From: Gemmataceae bacterium | GTDB lineage: Bacteria; Planctomycetota; Planctomycetia; Gemmatales; Gemmataceae | Assembly: GCA_019694755.1 (NCBI GenBank) | Contig: JAIBBI010000021.1 | Coordinates: forward strand, 1 to 55,722 | Direction of reading: 5' to 3' | Length of the DNA stretch: 55,722 nucleotides | In this document: piece after piece, positions 44,589 through 52,499 of the stretch | How the letters are laid out: each line of letters starts with the position of its first letter | Position numbering within the stretch: position 1 is the stretch's first letter | Notes under the pieces: generated by a model | The model's database searches: none | What the model was told of the DNA's origin: nothing | What the model saw: only the letters and a program-made list of their open reading frames with translations | Position numbers and translations under genes: made by a program

Positions 44589-45503
44589 CTACTCAAACAG
44601 TGCGGCGACAAAGCTGTCGGGGTCGAAGGGTTCGAGGTCGTCGAGGGTTTCGCCGACGCCGATGTACTTCACCGGCAGGCCGAGTTTGTTCTTGATAGCG
44701 AAGATCGCGCCGCCCTTCGCGGTGCCGTCGAGTTTCGTCAGCACGATCCCCGTGCATTGCACCGACTGCGTGAACATCTGCGCCTGAGCGATCGCGTTCT
44801 GGCCCGTGGTGCCGTCGAGCACCAGCAGCACTTCGTGCGGTGCCCCCTCGACCTGCTTGGCCAATACCCGGCGGATCTTCTCGAGCTCGCGCATCAGGTG
44901 GGCCTGCGTGTGCAGCCGGCCCGCGGTGTCGACGATCACCGTGTCCCAGCCGCGGGCGCGGGCCTTCTCGCAGGCGTCGTGGGCCACGCTGGCCGGGTCG
45001 CTGCCCGGCTGGGCCCGCACGATGTCGCATCCGATCCGCTCGCACCAGACGGCCAGTTGATCGACGGCCGCGGCGCGGAACGTGTCGCACGCGGCCACCG
45101 TGATCTGGTGCCCGTCGTCCTTCAGCTTCTTCGCGAGTTTCGCGATCGTCGTCGTCTTGCCCGAGCCGTTGACCCCCGCGATCAGAATCACCGTCGGCCC
45201 GGCCGGCGCACGCTGGATGCCCGCAGGTGCGGCGAGCAGTTCGCGGAGTTGCCCCTGGACGAACGTCCGCACGTCGCCGGTCACTTCCTTATCGAGGAAG
45301 CTCTGGCGGACGCGGGCGACGATGTCGGCGGTGGCTTGCGTGCCCACGTCGGCGAGGTAGAGTCGCTTTTCCAGCTCGGTCAGAAAATCCTCGTCGACGC
45401 GCCCCCGCCCGGTAAACAGGCCCGCGAGCCCGCCGAACACTGCGCGGGTCTTCGCGAGGCCCTTCTTGATCTTCTCGATGAACCCTTTCAACATCGTGCG
45501 CAT
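44589..45503 (-). CDS. ftsY: Signal recognition particle receptor FtsY
   Basis: A 304-residue SRP GTPase that docks ribosome-nascent chain complexes at the membrane. The NG domain is complete: G1 VNGSGKTTTIAKLA, the insertion-box motif ACDTFRAAAVDQL, G3 VIVDTAGRLHT, G4 VLTKLDGTAKGG and the C-terminal GVGETLDDLEPFDPDSFVAAL. The acidic A domain is almost absent: only about 20 residues (IEKIKKGLAKTRAVFGGLAG) come before the N domain. The start at 45503 overlaps the PHP gene by 16 nt; an ATG at 45494 is an alternative. It is the last gene of nusB-PHP-ftsY. Confidence 0.96.
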   Translation of the reverse strand: MRTMLKGFIEKIKKGLAKTRAVFGGLAGLFTGRGRVDEDFLTELEKRLYLADVGTQATADIVARVRQSFLDKEVTGDVRTFVQGQLRELLAAPAGIQRAPAGPTVILIAGVNGSGKTTTIAKLAKKLKDDGHQITVAACDTFRAAAVDQLAVWCERIGCDIVRAQPGSDPASVAHDACEKARARGWDTVIVDTAGRLHTQAHLMRELEKIRRVLAKQVEGAPHEVLLVLDGTTGQNAIAQAQMFTQSVQCTGIVLTKLDGTAKGGAIFAIKNKLGLPVKYIGVGETLDDLEPFDPDSFVAALFE

Positions 45504-46351
45504 TCCCTCTGATCGCGGAGTCGGTTCAGGTCGGCGGTGTCGACGGTCCGGCAGCCGATCCGCCGGCGGAACTCGTCGGGCCCGTGGCAGTCACTGCCAC
45601 CGGTCACGGCGAGGCCCAATTCCTTGGCCCATGCCCGCAATTGGATGGTCCGCGAGCGGGCGAACGTCGGGTACTCGGCTTCGACCGCGCCGAGGCCGCG
45701 GGCAGCCAGTTCTGCGAGCACGGGGCGGTCCACCTTCGGGCCGGGGTGCGCGAGCGAGGCCACCCCGCCCGCCGCCCGCACGAGCTGAATCCCCTCGTCG
45801 ACCGCAAGCCGCTGCTTGGGCACGTTGACCGGTCCATGATCGTCGAGATAGCGATGAAACGCTTCGCGCACGGTGCCGACGCGCCCGGCGGCGACGAGTG
45901 CGGCCGCCAGGTGTCGGCGCCCCGGCGCGGGGCCCATCGCCTCTTCGCCGACGCTCACGCCCATGCGGCCAAGTCGCGCGACCATCTCGCCGTAGCGTTC
46001 GAGCCGGCCCGCACACAGCCGGGCCATCGCGGCTTCGAGGTCGGAGTCGGCGGGGTCGACGTAGTAGCCGAGCAGATGCACCTCGCGCCCGCCCGATTCG
46101 CACGACAGCTCGACCGCGGGAATCAGCTCGAAGTTGTCCGGGGCGAATTCGCGGGCCGCATGCCAGCCGGCCATCGTGTCGTGATCGGTGATGGCCAATG
46201 CGGCCAGTCCGGTCCGCACGGCCACGTCGATGATCTGCTTCGGGGTGTAGCGCCCGTCACTGGCCGTGGTGTGGGCGTGCAGGTCGGCGCGGTCCGACCG
46301 CGGGGCGAAGGCGGCCCGGCAGAGCATCGTGAAGGGCGAGCGGGCGGGCAT
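45488..46351 (-). CDS. PHP-domain phosphoesterase (RNase AM/TrpH-like)
   Basis: A 287-residue metal-dependent phosphoesterase. PHP motifs are DLHAHTTASDGRYTP, LAITDHDTMAG, AVELSCESGGREVHLLGYYV, SLAHPG and GGSDCHG, which supply the usual His/Asp/Glu metal ligands. Family members related to YciV remove nucleotides from 5' or 3' ends of small RNAs or hydrolyse pAp. The start at 46351 is 3 nt after the nusB stop, so the genes are in one operon; the 3' end overlaps the ftsY start. A short N-terminal extension of about 20 residues precedes the first motif. Confidence 0.9.
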   Translation of the reverse strand: MPARSPFTMLCRAAFAPRSDRADLHAHTTASDGRYTPKQIIDVAVRTGLAALAITDHDTMAGWHAAREFAPDNFELIPAVELSCESGGREVHLLGYYVDPADSDLEAAMARLCAGRLERYGEMVARLGRMGVSVGEEAMGPAPGRRHLAAALVAAGRVGTVREAFHRYLDDHGPVNVPKQRLAVDEGIQLVRAAGGVASLAHPGPKVDRPVLAELAARGLGAVEAEYPTFARSRTIQLRAWAKELGLAVTGGSDCHGPDEFRRRIGCRTVDTADLNRLRDQRECARC

Positions 46352-46354
46352 GGG

Positions 46355-46777
46355 TCAGTCGGCCTGCGGGGCGGCGAGGGACTTGCGGACGCGGTCGAGC
46401 ACGCCGTTGACGAACTTCGACGACTCGGCCCCGCCGAACCGCCGGGCCAGCTCGATCGCCTCGTCGAGGACGACGGCCTGGGGCGTCTCGGGGTCATCGA
46501 GCAGAAGCTCGATCACGCCGAGCCGGAGGACGTTGCGGTCGGTGGCGGCCATGCGCGGCAGCTTCCAGTTGTCGGCCGACTCTTCCACCTTCCGGTCCAC
46601 TTCCGGCCCGCGCTCGGTGAGGGCGTCGATGAGCCGGAGGCAGTAAGTGATCGATCGTTCGTCGCGGAGCCGTTCCCGGGCAAACCGCTCGACCGCCGAG
46701 CGGTCGACGGACGGATTCCAGTCGCGTTGAAAGAGCAATTGCAGCGCCACTTCGCGGGCACGGGAACGTCGGTACAT
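46355..46777 (-). CDS. nusB: Transcription antitermination factor NusB
   Basis: A 140-residue helical RNA-binding protein that joins NusE (S10) on boxA during rRNA antitermination. The start SRAREVALQLLFQRDWNPSV, the middle NWKLPRMAATDRNVLRLGVI and the end EAIELARRFGGAESSKFVNG (then VLDRVRK) are typical NusB. It is the first gene of the minus-strand unit with the PHP gene and ftsY. The promoter lies within the 45-nt divergent gap to the gene at 46823. Confidence 0.96.
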   Translation of the reverse strand: MYRRSRAREVALQLLFQRDWNPSVDRSAVERFARERLRDERSITYCLRLIDALTERGPEVDRKVEESADNWKLPRMAATDRNVLRLGVIELLLDDPETPQAVVLDEAIELARRFGGAESSKFVNGVLDRVRKSLAAPQAD

Positions 46778-46822
46778 GATGACATGCTAGCGGCCCACGC
46801 GACCGGGTACAATGAACTTCGC

Positions 46823-48829
46823 ATGACACGCGACAGCTTCGAGGCGTTGTTAAACGACGAACCGGCACCGGTGCGCGAGGCGGCGCGGTGGGCGGCGGCC
46901 GCGTCGGGCCGGCGTCGACTGCGGCTGCTGGAGGGGCTCGTCGAACTGGTCGGTCCCGATCTGCCGGCGTTCGTCGCGCGATTGCTGGCCGCCGATGCCG
47001 ACCAGGCGGCCATTCTGGGTCTCCGGCTCGTCGGGCTGCAACCGGCCACGCTGAAGTCACTGCAAAAGCCCGTCCGAGGACTGGTCCGGCGGCGCGACCT
47101 GCCGCTGAGCGCCCGGCTGGCCGCCACCTCGGGCCTGCTCGGTGTTCTCGATCACGAAGGGCAAGCGGCCCGACTGCTGATCCGGGCGTTTGCCGCCGGG
47201 CTGGGCCGGCGCGGCACCGCCCGACTCGACGAACTCATCGGCAAGCTGAAGGGCGCAGGGCCCGCGCTCCGCGCCGAACTGGCCGACCGCGAGAAGATGC
47301 GCTGTCCGCGCTGCGGGGCAACCCGCCGGCGGCGCGACATGACCCGCCACCTCTGGCAGCGGCATCAACTGGTGCTCGACGGCCGGCGTGCGCTCTCGCC
47401 AGCCCAGGCGATCGATCAGAGCCTCCCGGACGGTGAACCGGAAGCCGCACTGACGGAGTTTCACCAGAAGCTTCTGGCCTCCGGGTTGCGTGACGCGGAA
47501 GCCGAGGAGCATCTGCGCGGATTGGCGGCCGAGCGGCACGAGTGGTTCTGCACGAGTTGTTTCCGCATGACGCCGCGCACGGATCCGCCACTGCCGCGTC
47601 CCGCGGAACTCGCCGCGGGTCGGCTCGCCACCGACAATGCGAGGGTCACCCTCATCGAGAAGGCAGATCGGACGTGGGTGCGCGTCGAGCGGCCCGGCTC
47701 CGTCGAGACGCTGCCGGCAACGGGCGACAGCATCTGGCCGCACTGGCTGCGCCGCGCGTCGGCCGGGTGCGCACTCGGCGCGATCCCCGCGGCGATGTTC
47801 CTGCCCACGGGTTGGCATGTACTTTCCGCGGCCGCACTGCTCGGCGAGTCGCTAGTCCTCGATCGGTGGGCCGAGCTTTTGGGCCGCGATTCCGGCGACC
47901 CGATCGATCGCGTCGTCGACGAAGCGTGGAAACATCTGGTGCCGAAGTTGGAGGCGGGGACGGAACTCGCTCGGGTCGCGCTCGCCAGCATCGGCCGGGG
48001 TAACACAGACCGTCGTGAGACCGCGCTGGCCGAGGCGATCCGGGCCGCGGAGTCGGCCGTACAGATCGGCGCGGTCGGCGGCGCGATCGCAGGCACGCTT
48101 TGGGCATTGGAGTTCAGCGACGCGGTCGGCGATCCGGTACCACCGGCTGCCTATCGCCTGTCGCGCGTCTGGGAGGGCGAGCTGCCTCTGACCGCGGCCG
48201 ACGCGTTCGCGCAATGGCTCAATGCCGACCCGGCGACGATGACCCGGCTCAGCGTGCTGGCGTGCGAGCGGGCGTTTCTCGCAGGGCTCGGCGTGTGGGA
48301 TCTCGCCGAGATCGGCCGGGTGTTCCCCGCGCTCGGGCGACTCGTCGTTGCCGAAAACGTCGACGGTCTGGCCCGGCGGCGGCTCGTGTGGTTCGACCGC
48401 AACGACAAACCCTGGCGGAGTGTCGGACCCGCGGCCAGCGTCTTCGAGCTGGCCCGCCGGGCCGACTTCGAGGCCGACTCGGGAGACGCGATTCTCTACT
48501 GTCCGCTGCCCGGCGGCGAATCGCTCACGCTCGGGGCCCGCGGCCTGGTGTTCCGCGGGGCGGTCTTGCGGGGCGTGCCGGGCGAAGCGACAGCCCGCCC
48601 GCGCGAAGAGTGGCGCGGCGGCGGGTGGGACATGCTGCTCGGCCCGCACCGCTTCCGCTTCCAGGACGATCCGACACCGCTGGTCGGCCGGCTGCTCGCC
48701 TGGGCACACTGGTGGTTCGAAGTGTATCTGCCTCGGGTCGATGCCGCGCTGAAGTACCGCTCGACCGGCCGGTTGGCGCAACTTCTGCGCCCACATCGGC
48801 CGACTTGTCCCGCGTGTGGCGTGCGGTGA
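46823..48829 (+). CDS. Large hypothetical protein with zinc-finger-like motifs
   Basis: A 668-residue protein that I do not recognise. The first 150 residues are Leu/Ala/Arg-rich helices, HEAT-like (LAATSGLLGVLDHEGQAARL). A CxxC...HxxxxH motif (MRCPRCGATRRRRDMTRHLW, QRH) follows at about residues 155-180. A single CxxC lies at about 238-241 (FCTSCFRMT) and another at the C-terminus (TCPACGVR). A hydrophobic segment (CALGAIPAAMFLPTGWHVLS) near residue 315 may be a membrane helix. The remainder is helical then beta-rich near the end. The ATG was chosen because a TACAAT box lies 9 nt before it. It is probably specific to planctomycetes. Confidence 0.75.
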   Translation: MTRDSFEALLNDEPAPVREAARWAAAASGRRRLRLLEGLVELVGPDLPAFVARLLAADADQAAILGLRLVGLQPATLKSLQKPVRGLVRRRDLPLSARLAATSGLLGVLDHEGQAARLLIRAFAAGLGRRGTARLDELIGKLKGAGPALRAELADREKMRCPRCGATRRRRDMTRHLWQRHQLVLDGRRALSPAQAIDQSLPDGEPEAALTEFHQKLLASGLRDAEAEEHLRGLAAERHEWFCTSCFRMTPRTDPPLPRPAELAAGRLATDNARVTLIEKADRTWVRVERPGSVETLPATGDSIWPHWLRRASAGCALGAIPAAMFLPTGWHVLSAAALLGESLVLDRWAELLGRDSGDPIDRVVDEAWKHLVPKLEAGTELARVALASIGRGNTDRRETALAEAIRAAESAVQIGAVGGAIAGTLWALEFSDAVGDPVPPAAYRLSRVWEGELPLTAADAFAQWLNADPATMTRLSVLACERAFLAGLGVWDLAEIGRVFPALGRLVVAENVDGLARRRLVWFDRNDKPWRSVGPAASVFELARRADFEADSGDAILYCPLPGGESLTLGARGLVFRGAVLRGVPGEATARPREEWRGGGWDMLLGPHRFRFQDDPTPLVGRLLAWAHWWFEVYLPRVDAALKYRSTGRLAQLLRPHRPTCPACGVR

Positions 48830-49732
48830 CTATTCCGCTTCCAGCTTGGCCCGGGCCTCCTCGAGCTTCGCCAGCGCGTCCGGCGGCAGGGTCGGGTAGC
48901 GCAGGCCGAGCGTGTGAATCCGCCGAACGATGATGTCGGCCACCATTGTCCGCGTCACCCACTTGTCATCGGCCGGGACGACGTACCACGGGCTATGCTC
49001 TGTCGAAGTCGCTTCGATTGCGTCTTCATACGCCTGCTGGTAGGCGTCCCAATGGGCCCGCTCGGCGAGGTCCGCGGCCGAGAACTTCCAGTGCTTGTCG
49101 TCTTCGTCCAGCCGCTTGAGGAACCGCTTGCGCTGCTGCGCCTTGGAAACGTTGAGGAAGAACTTGATGACCGTCGTACCGTTGCGGTGCAGGTGCTTCT
49201 CGAAGTTGTTAAGGTCGTCGTACCGGTCGTTCCAGAACTTCCGGCCCCGGCGTTCGTCCGGCAGATTGCCGGAGTCGAGCAGCTCCGGGTGGACCTTCAC
49301 CACCAGCACGTCTTCGTAATACGATCGGTTGAAGATGCCGATCCGCCCGCGCTCCGGCAGCGACTTCATGTACCGCCAGAGGAAATTGTGATCCAGCTCT
49401 TCTGCGCTCGGCTTCTTGAACGAGAAGACCTGACAGCCCTGCGGGTTGACCCCGGAGAAGACGTGCTTGATCGTGCCGTCTTTGCCCGCGGCGTCCATCG
49501 CCTGCAACACCACCAGGACGGAATACCGGTCATCGGCATAAAGCATCTCCTGCGCCGTCGCCAGCTCGGCGCGGTTTTGTTCGAGCACGTCGGCCGCCAC
49601 TTCCTTCGCCTTGTTCTTGGTCAGGCGGCGTAGGTCCTCGTCGGCCTCGTCGAACCCGGTGGGGAAGTCCTTGAGCCGGACCTTTGATCCGGGGACGACT
49701 GTGAATCGCTCGATCAGCTTGTCGCGCAACAT
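48830..49732 (-). CDS. ppk2: Polyphosphate kinase 2 family protein
   Basis: A 300-residue PPK2 enzyme that transfers phosphate between polyphosphate and nucleotides. The Walker A segment is LQAMDAAGKDGTIKHVFSGV, the second motif IGIFNRSYYEDVLVVKVHPE, with the lid-region Arg/Lys in AQQRKRFLKRLDED. The short length and absence of a second PPK2 domain fit a class I single-domain enzyme or the PPK2-AMP/ADP type. It is the last gene of a tight four-gene minus-strand operon and its stop is directly adjacent to the stop of the convergent gene at 48829. The direction of reaction and nucleotide preference cannot be told from sequence. Confidence 0.92.
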   Translation of the reverse strand: MLRDKLIERFTVVPGSKVRLKDFPTGFDEADEDLRRLTKNKAKEVAADVLEQNRAELATAQEMLYADDRYSVLVVLQAMDAAGKDGTIKHVFSGVNPQGCQVFSFKKPSAEELDHNFLWRYMKSLPERGRIGIFNRSYYEDVLVVKVHPELLDSGNLPDERRGRKFWNDRYDDLNNFEKHLHRNGTTVIKFFLNVSKAQQRKRFLKRLDEDDKHWKFSAADLAERAHWDAYQQAYEDAIEATSTEHSPWYVVPADDKWVTRTMVADIIVRRIHTLGLRYPTLPPDALAKLEEARAKLEAE

Positions 49733-49740
49733 GGTGTGAC

Positions 49741-50043
49741 TCAGTAAGTGTCGAGGAGTTCTCCGGTGGATCGATCGTAGACGATGCCCTGCTCGGGCGG
49801 GAACAATGCCCGCCCCTCGGCCCGCAGTCGCGGGGCGTAGTCGCGCTCGTAGCGGGCAAAGGCTTCGCGGTCCGGAAAGCGATACCGGACTTCGAGGCGC
49901 AGCGGGCCATCGACACGCATGACCTCGGCCGAGGTCGCGCCGCCGGCGATCACGTCGGCGACGTGACCGTCGCGGAGCCAGGCCCGCCAGCGGTCGGCCG
50001 TGGCCTCATCCGGAAACTTCACGCCCACGGTGTAGACGAGCAT
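49741..50043 (-). CDS. DUF4286 family protein
   Basis: A 100-residue protein with a ferredoxin-like alpha/beta pattern (MLVYTVGVKFPDEATADRWR, LRLEVRYRFPDREAFARYER), ending in the usual ALFPPEQGIVYDRSTGELLD. This matches the DUF4286 family, small proteins of unknown function. It is 7 nt from the preceding DUF2237 gene and 8 nt from ppk2, so the three are surely co-transcribed. Confidence 0.82.
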   Translation of the reverse strand: MLVYTVGVKFPDEATADRWRAWLRDGHVADVIAGGATSAEVMRVDGPLRLEVRYRFPDREAFARYERDYAPRLRAEGRALFPPEQGIVYDRSTGELLDTY

Positions 50044-50050
50044 GCGAGCC

Positions 50051-50461
50051 TCAGTGTTTGGTGCCGTTGCGGCTGGCCGGGTGCATGTTGATCACGAATC
50101 GGTCGAGCGCGTGCGACTTCAAGTCTTCGAGCGTCACGACTTCGAGCGCCTCTTCGTTGGTCGCGGCGAGGATCACCGGCGGAGCAACACCCGCGGCCAA
50201 AGCTTCCTTCCACCGCGCGGCACACAGGCACCAGCGATCGCCGGGCCGGAGGCCGGGGAAGCCCCACTCGGGCCGGGGCGTGACGAGGTCGTTGCCCTGG
50301 CTCTGCGAGTAGGCGAGGAACTCGGCCGTCAGCTCCGCGCAGATCGTGTGGCTCCCGGCATCTTCCGGGCCGGTCTCGCAGCAGCCGGACCGCGTGAAAC
50401 CCGTGATCGGGTTGGTGCCACACTCGGCAAGCGGGGCACCAAGGACGTTGCGCTGACTCAT
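50051..50461 (-). CDS. DUF2237 family protein
   Basis: A 136-residue protein that matches DUF2237: NVLGAPLAECGTNPITGFTR, GCCETGPEDAGSHTICAELT, FLAYSQSQGNDLVTPRPEWG, FPGLRPGDRWCLCAARWKEA and ATNEEALEVVTLEDLKSHAL. Cys residues are frequent and conserved in the family (CCET, CLCA). The ATG at 50461 overlaps the stop of the serine hydrolase gene (ATGA). Function unknown. Confidence 0.85.
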   Translation of the reverse strand: MSQRNVLGAPLAECGTNPITGFTRSGCCETGPEDAGSHTICAELTAEFLAYSQSQGNDLVTPRPEWGFPGLRPGDRWCLCAARWKEALAAGVAPPVILAATNEEALEVVTLEDLKSHALDRFVINMHPASRNGTKH

Positions 50462-51641
50462 GGAGAGGCCTCGATTCGGGCGCGGGCGTACTCCTGCAGT
50501 CGCCGGCGCAATTCGCTGTTGTCGACGTTGCCCATGTTGACCCGCTGGATGAGCAGGATGGTAAACGAGTCGCGGACGGGGTCGAGCCAGGCCTGCGTGC
50601 CGAACGCGCCGCCGTGGCCGTAGCTGCCGGGCGAGAGCGATGCCGTCACACCTTTCGGCTCGCGGACGACACCCCAGCCGAAGCCGAAGCCCATGCCGTC
50701 CACGAAGCCCGGTTTGAGGTCGCCGGTGTGGATGCTGGTCATCGCCGCGACCGCGCCTTCGGAGAGAATACGCACGCCGTCGAGCGTGCCGCGGTGGAGC
50801 ATCATGCGGTAGAACCGGCTCAGGTCGCCGGCCGTGGAATACAGCCCCCCGGCCGGCGCGGGATACTTCGCGCCGTCGGTCGGGCCGAAAAGCGGGAACG
50901 GCACCTCGACCAGCCTGCCCTCTTTTCGGTCGTAGGTCTTCGCGGAGCGCGCTTGCTGTATAGGCGTGGGGTAGAACACGGTGTCGGTCATCTTCAACGG
51001 GCCGAAGATGCGCGAAGCAAGGAACGCCTCGTACGACTGCCCCGAGACGACCTCGATCACCCGGCCGAGAGTGTCCATGCCGGGGTTGCAGTAGCGCCAC
51101 TGGCTGCCGGGCTCGAAGTCGAGCGGCCGCTGCGACACGGCCATCACCACCTCGGCGAGCGTCTTATCGCGCTTCGACCAGACCTCGGCGAGGCCCGCGG
51201 GCCAGGCGCTAGTTATCCCCGAGGTGTGCGTGAGCAGGTCGCGGATAGTCGGCGGGCGAGTCGGCTTCCCGAGCGTGATCTTGTCCTTCGTCTTCGACGT
51301 GACGAGCATCAGGCCGCGGAACTCGGGCAGGTGCTTTTCAAGCGGGTCGTCCACGGCGATCTTGCCGTCGTCGACGAGGATCATGATGCCCGCGGCGGTG
51401 ATCGGCTTGGTCATCGACGCAATGCGGAACATCGTGTCGGGGCCATCGCCCGCCCGGCGGCAACGTCGGCCAGGCCGACCGCCTCCGTCTGCACAACGCC
51501 AGTGGACCGACCCGTGACGGCCACGACGCCGGCGACTTCGCCGCGATCGACGAACTCCTGCAACGTGGTCTTGAGCGGCGCGGGCTGCTCGGGCGCGGCA
51601 ACGACCCCGGCGACGAGCAGAAGCCAGGCTGTCATGCGCAT
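50458..51641 (-). pseudogene. Serine hydrolase of the beta-lactamase/penicillin-binding type, split by a one-base frameshift
   Basis: An N-terminal frame (51641 down to about 51440) encodes a signal peptide (MRMTAWLLLVAGVVAAPEQP) and ends in AAGRAMAPTRC. The next frame begins exactly where it should go on (PDTMFRIASMTKPITAAG) and carries the rest: the SxxK nucleophile in IASMTKP, YxN as WRYCNPGMD and HGG as YGHGGAFG. Adding one G to the four-G run at 51439-51442 (plus strand) joins them into a normal 394-residue protein with MAPDTMFRIASMTKP. The gene is otherwise intact and sits first in the operon with DUF2237, DUF4286 and ppk2. It may be a real inactive copy or a sequencing indel. GGAGAGGG precedes the ATG. 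Confidence 0.85.
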
Positions 51642-51791
51642 GTTTCCCTCTCCGGACTTTAGGGAGATATCTTACGACGCGGCGCGGGCGGGCGGGCCGC
51701 GGAATCGTGCGACCGCCCCTCAAGATTCCGGCGCGACCTGCGAAGAAGGAGTATGGGGCCGGACGACGGCTCCGAAACCGGAGGGCGTGCC

Positions 51792-52010
51792 ATGCGTTAC
51801 TTTCTGGCGATCGTGTTGCCGCCCCTGGCGGTGCTCTTGTGCGGCAAGCCGTTCCAGGCGATCCTGAACCTGGTACTGACGCTCTGCTTCTGGATCCCGG
51901 GGATGATCCACGCGCTGTTCGTGGTCGATTGCCATTTCGAAGACAAACGGACCGAGCGGCTGATCCGGGCGGTGAACGCCCAGCGACCGCGAGCGGTCGT
52001 CTATCAATGA
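51792..52010 (+). CDS. YqaE/PMP3 family small membrane protein
   Basis: A 72-residue two-helix membrane protein (RYFLAIVLPPLAVLLCGKPF, then QAILNLVLTLCFWIPGMIHA). The two hydrophobic segments around PxxPxxxL-like turns are typical of the UPF0057/PMP3 family, proteins linked to salt or cold stress and membrane potential. A GGAGGG site lies just before the ATG. The last 20 residues are basic and cytoplasmic. A strong terminator follows 5 nt after the stop. Confidence 0.88.
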   Translation: MRYFLAIVLPPLAVLLCGKPFQAILNLVLTLCFWIPGMIHALFVVDCHFEDKRTERLIRAVNAQRPRAVVYQ

Positions 52011-52012
52011 AG

Positions 52013-52049
52013 AAAGCCCGCGTCGATCTCGATTCGACGCGGGCCTTTT
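52013..52049. terminator. Strong bidirectional intrinsic terminator
   Basis: GCCCGCGTCGA (52016-52026) and TCGACGCGGGC (52034-52044) form an 11-bp GC-rich stem with a 7-nt loop, preceded by AAA and followed by CTTTTCGTTTT. It ends the YqaE gene and, read the other way, can end the convergent receiver-like gene. This is the clearest terminator in the window. Confidence 0.88.
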
Positions 52050-52069
52050 CGTTTTGTTTCCTCAAATAC

Positions 52070-52438
52070 TCACACTCCGGCCGGGGCGTATTCACGGGCG
52101 GCGCGGGCGATGGCCCGCGGGTGGTCGCTGTCGAGGCGGACTGCGCCGACGAACCGGGCGAGGCGTTCGTGGCGCAGGTCGTCCGTCGGGTCGACAAGCA
52201 AGACCTCCGGGCGCGGAATCATCCGGCTCAGCTTGGCCGCGGTGAGCCAGCCGCTCTCGTGTTCGCCGAGCGCATGCACTACGACGAGATCGGGCCGGGC
52301 GCGGGCAATCAGCCGACGGAGTTGGCACGGGTCGCTGGCCGCGATGACCCGCCAGCCTTCGGCGCGCAGCCGACGGACGGCCGGCGCGGGCTCGGGCAAC
52401 AGCAATACGGTCAACGGGTTCGATCCGGTCGTCATCAT
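52070..52438 (-). CDS. Response regulator receiver-like protein without phosphoacceptor
   Basis: A 122-residue single-domain protein. The alpha/beta alternation (PLTVLLLPEPAPAVRRLRAE, LIARARPDLVVVHALGEHES, SRMIPRPEVLLVDPTDD, HERLARFVGAVRLDSDHPRA) is that of a receiver domain. The usual acidic pair after the first strand is reduced to a Glu, and the phosphoacceptor Asp site reads VVVHALG, so normal phosphorylation is unlikely. The ATG at 52438 has GAGG seven bases upstream; a second ATG follows at once. Possibly a pseudo-receiver used for protein binding. Confidence 0.65.
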   Translation of the reverse strand: MMTTGSNPLTVLLLPEPAPAVRRLRAEGWRVIAASDPCQLRRLIARARPDLVVVHALGEHESGWLTAAKLSRMIPRPEVLLVDPTDDLRHERLARFVGAVRLDSDHPRAIARAAREYAPAGV

Positions 52439-52499
52439 GGCACACCTCGTGTCCCAACAGGACAACCCTTCTCCTCGGTGGTTCGCTCGCCGGGCGGGT

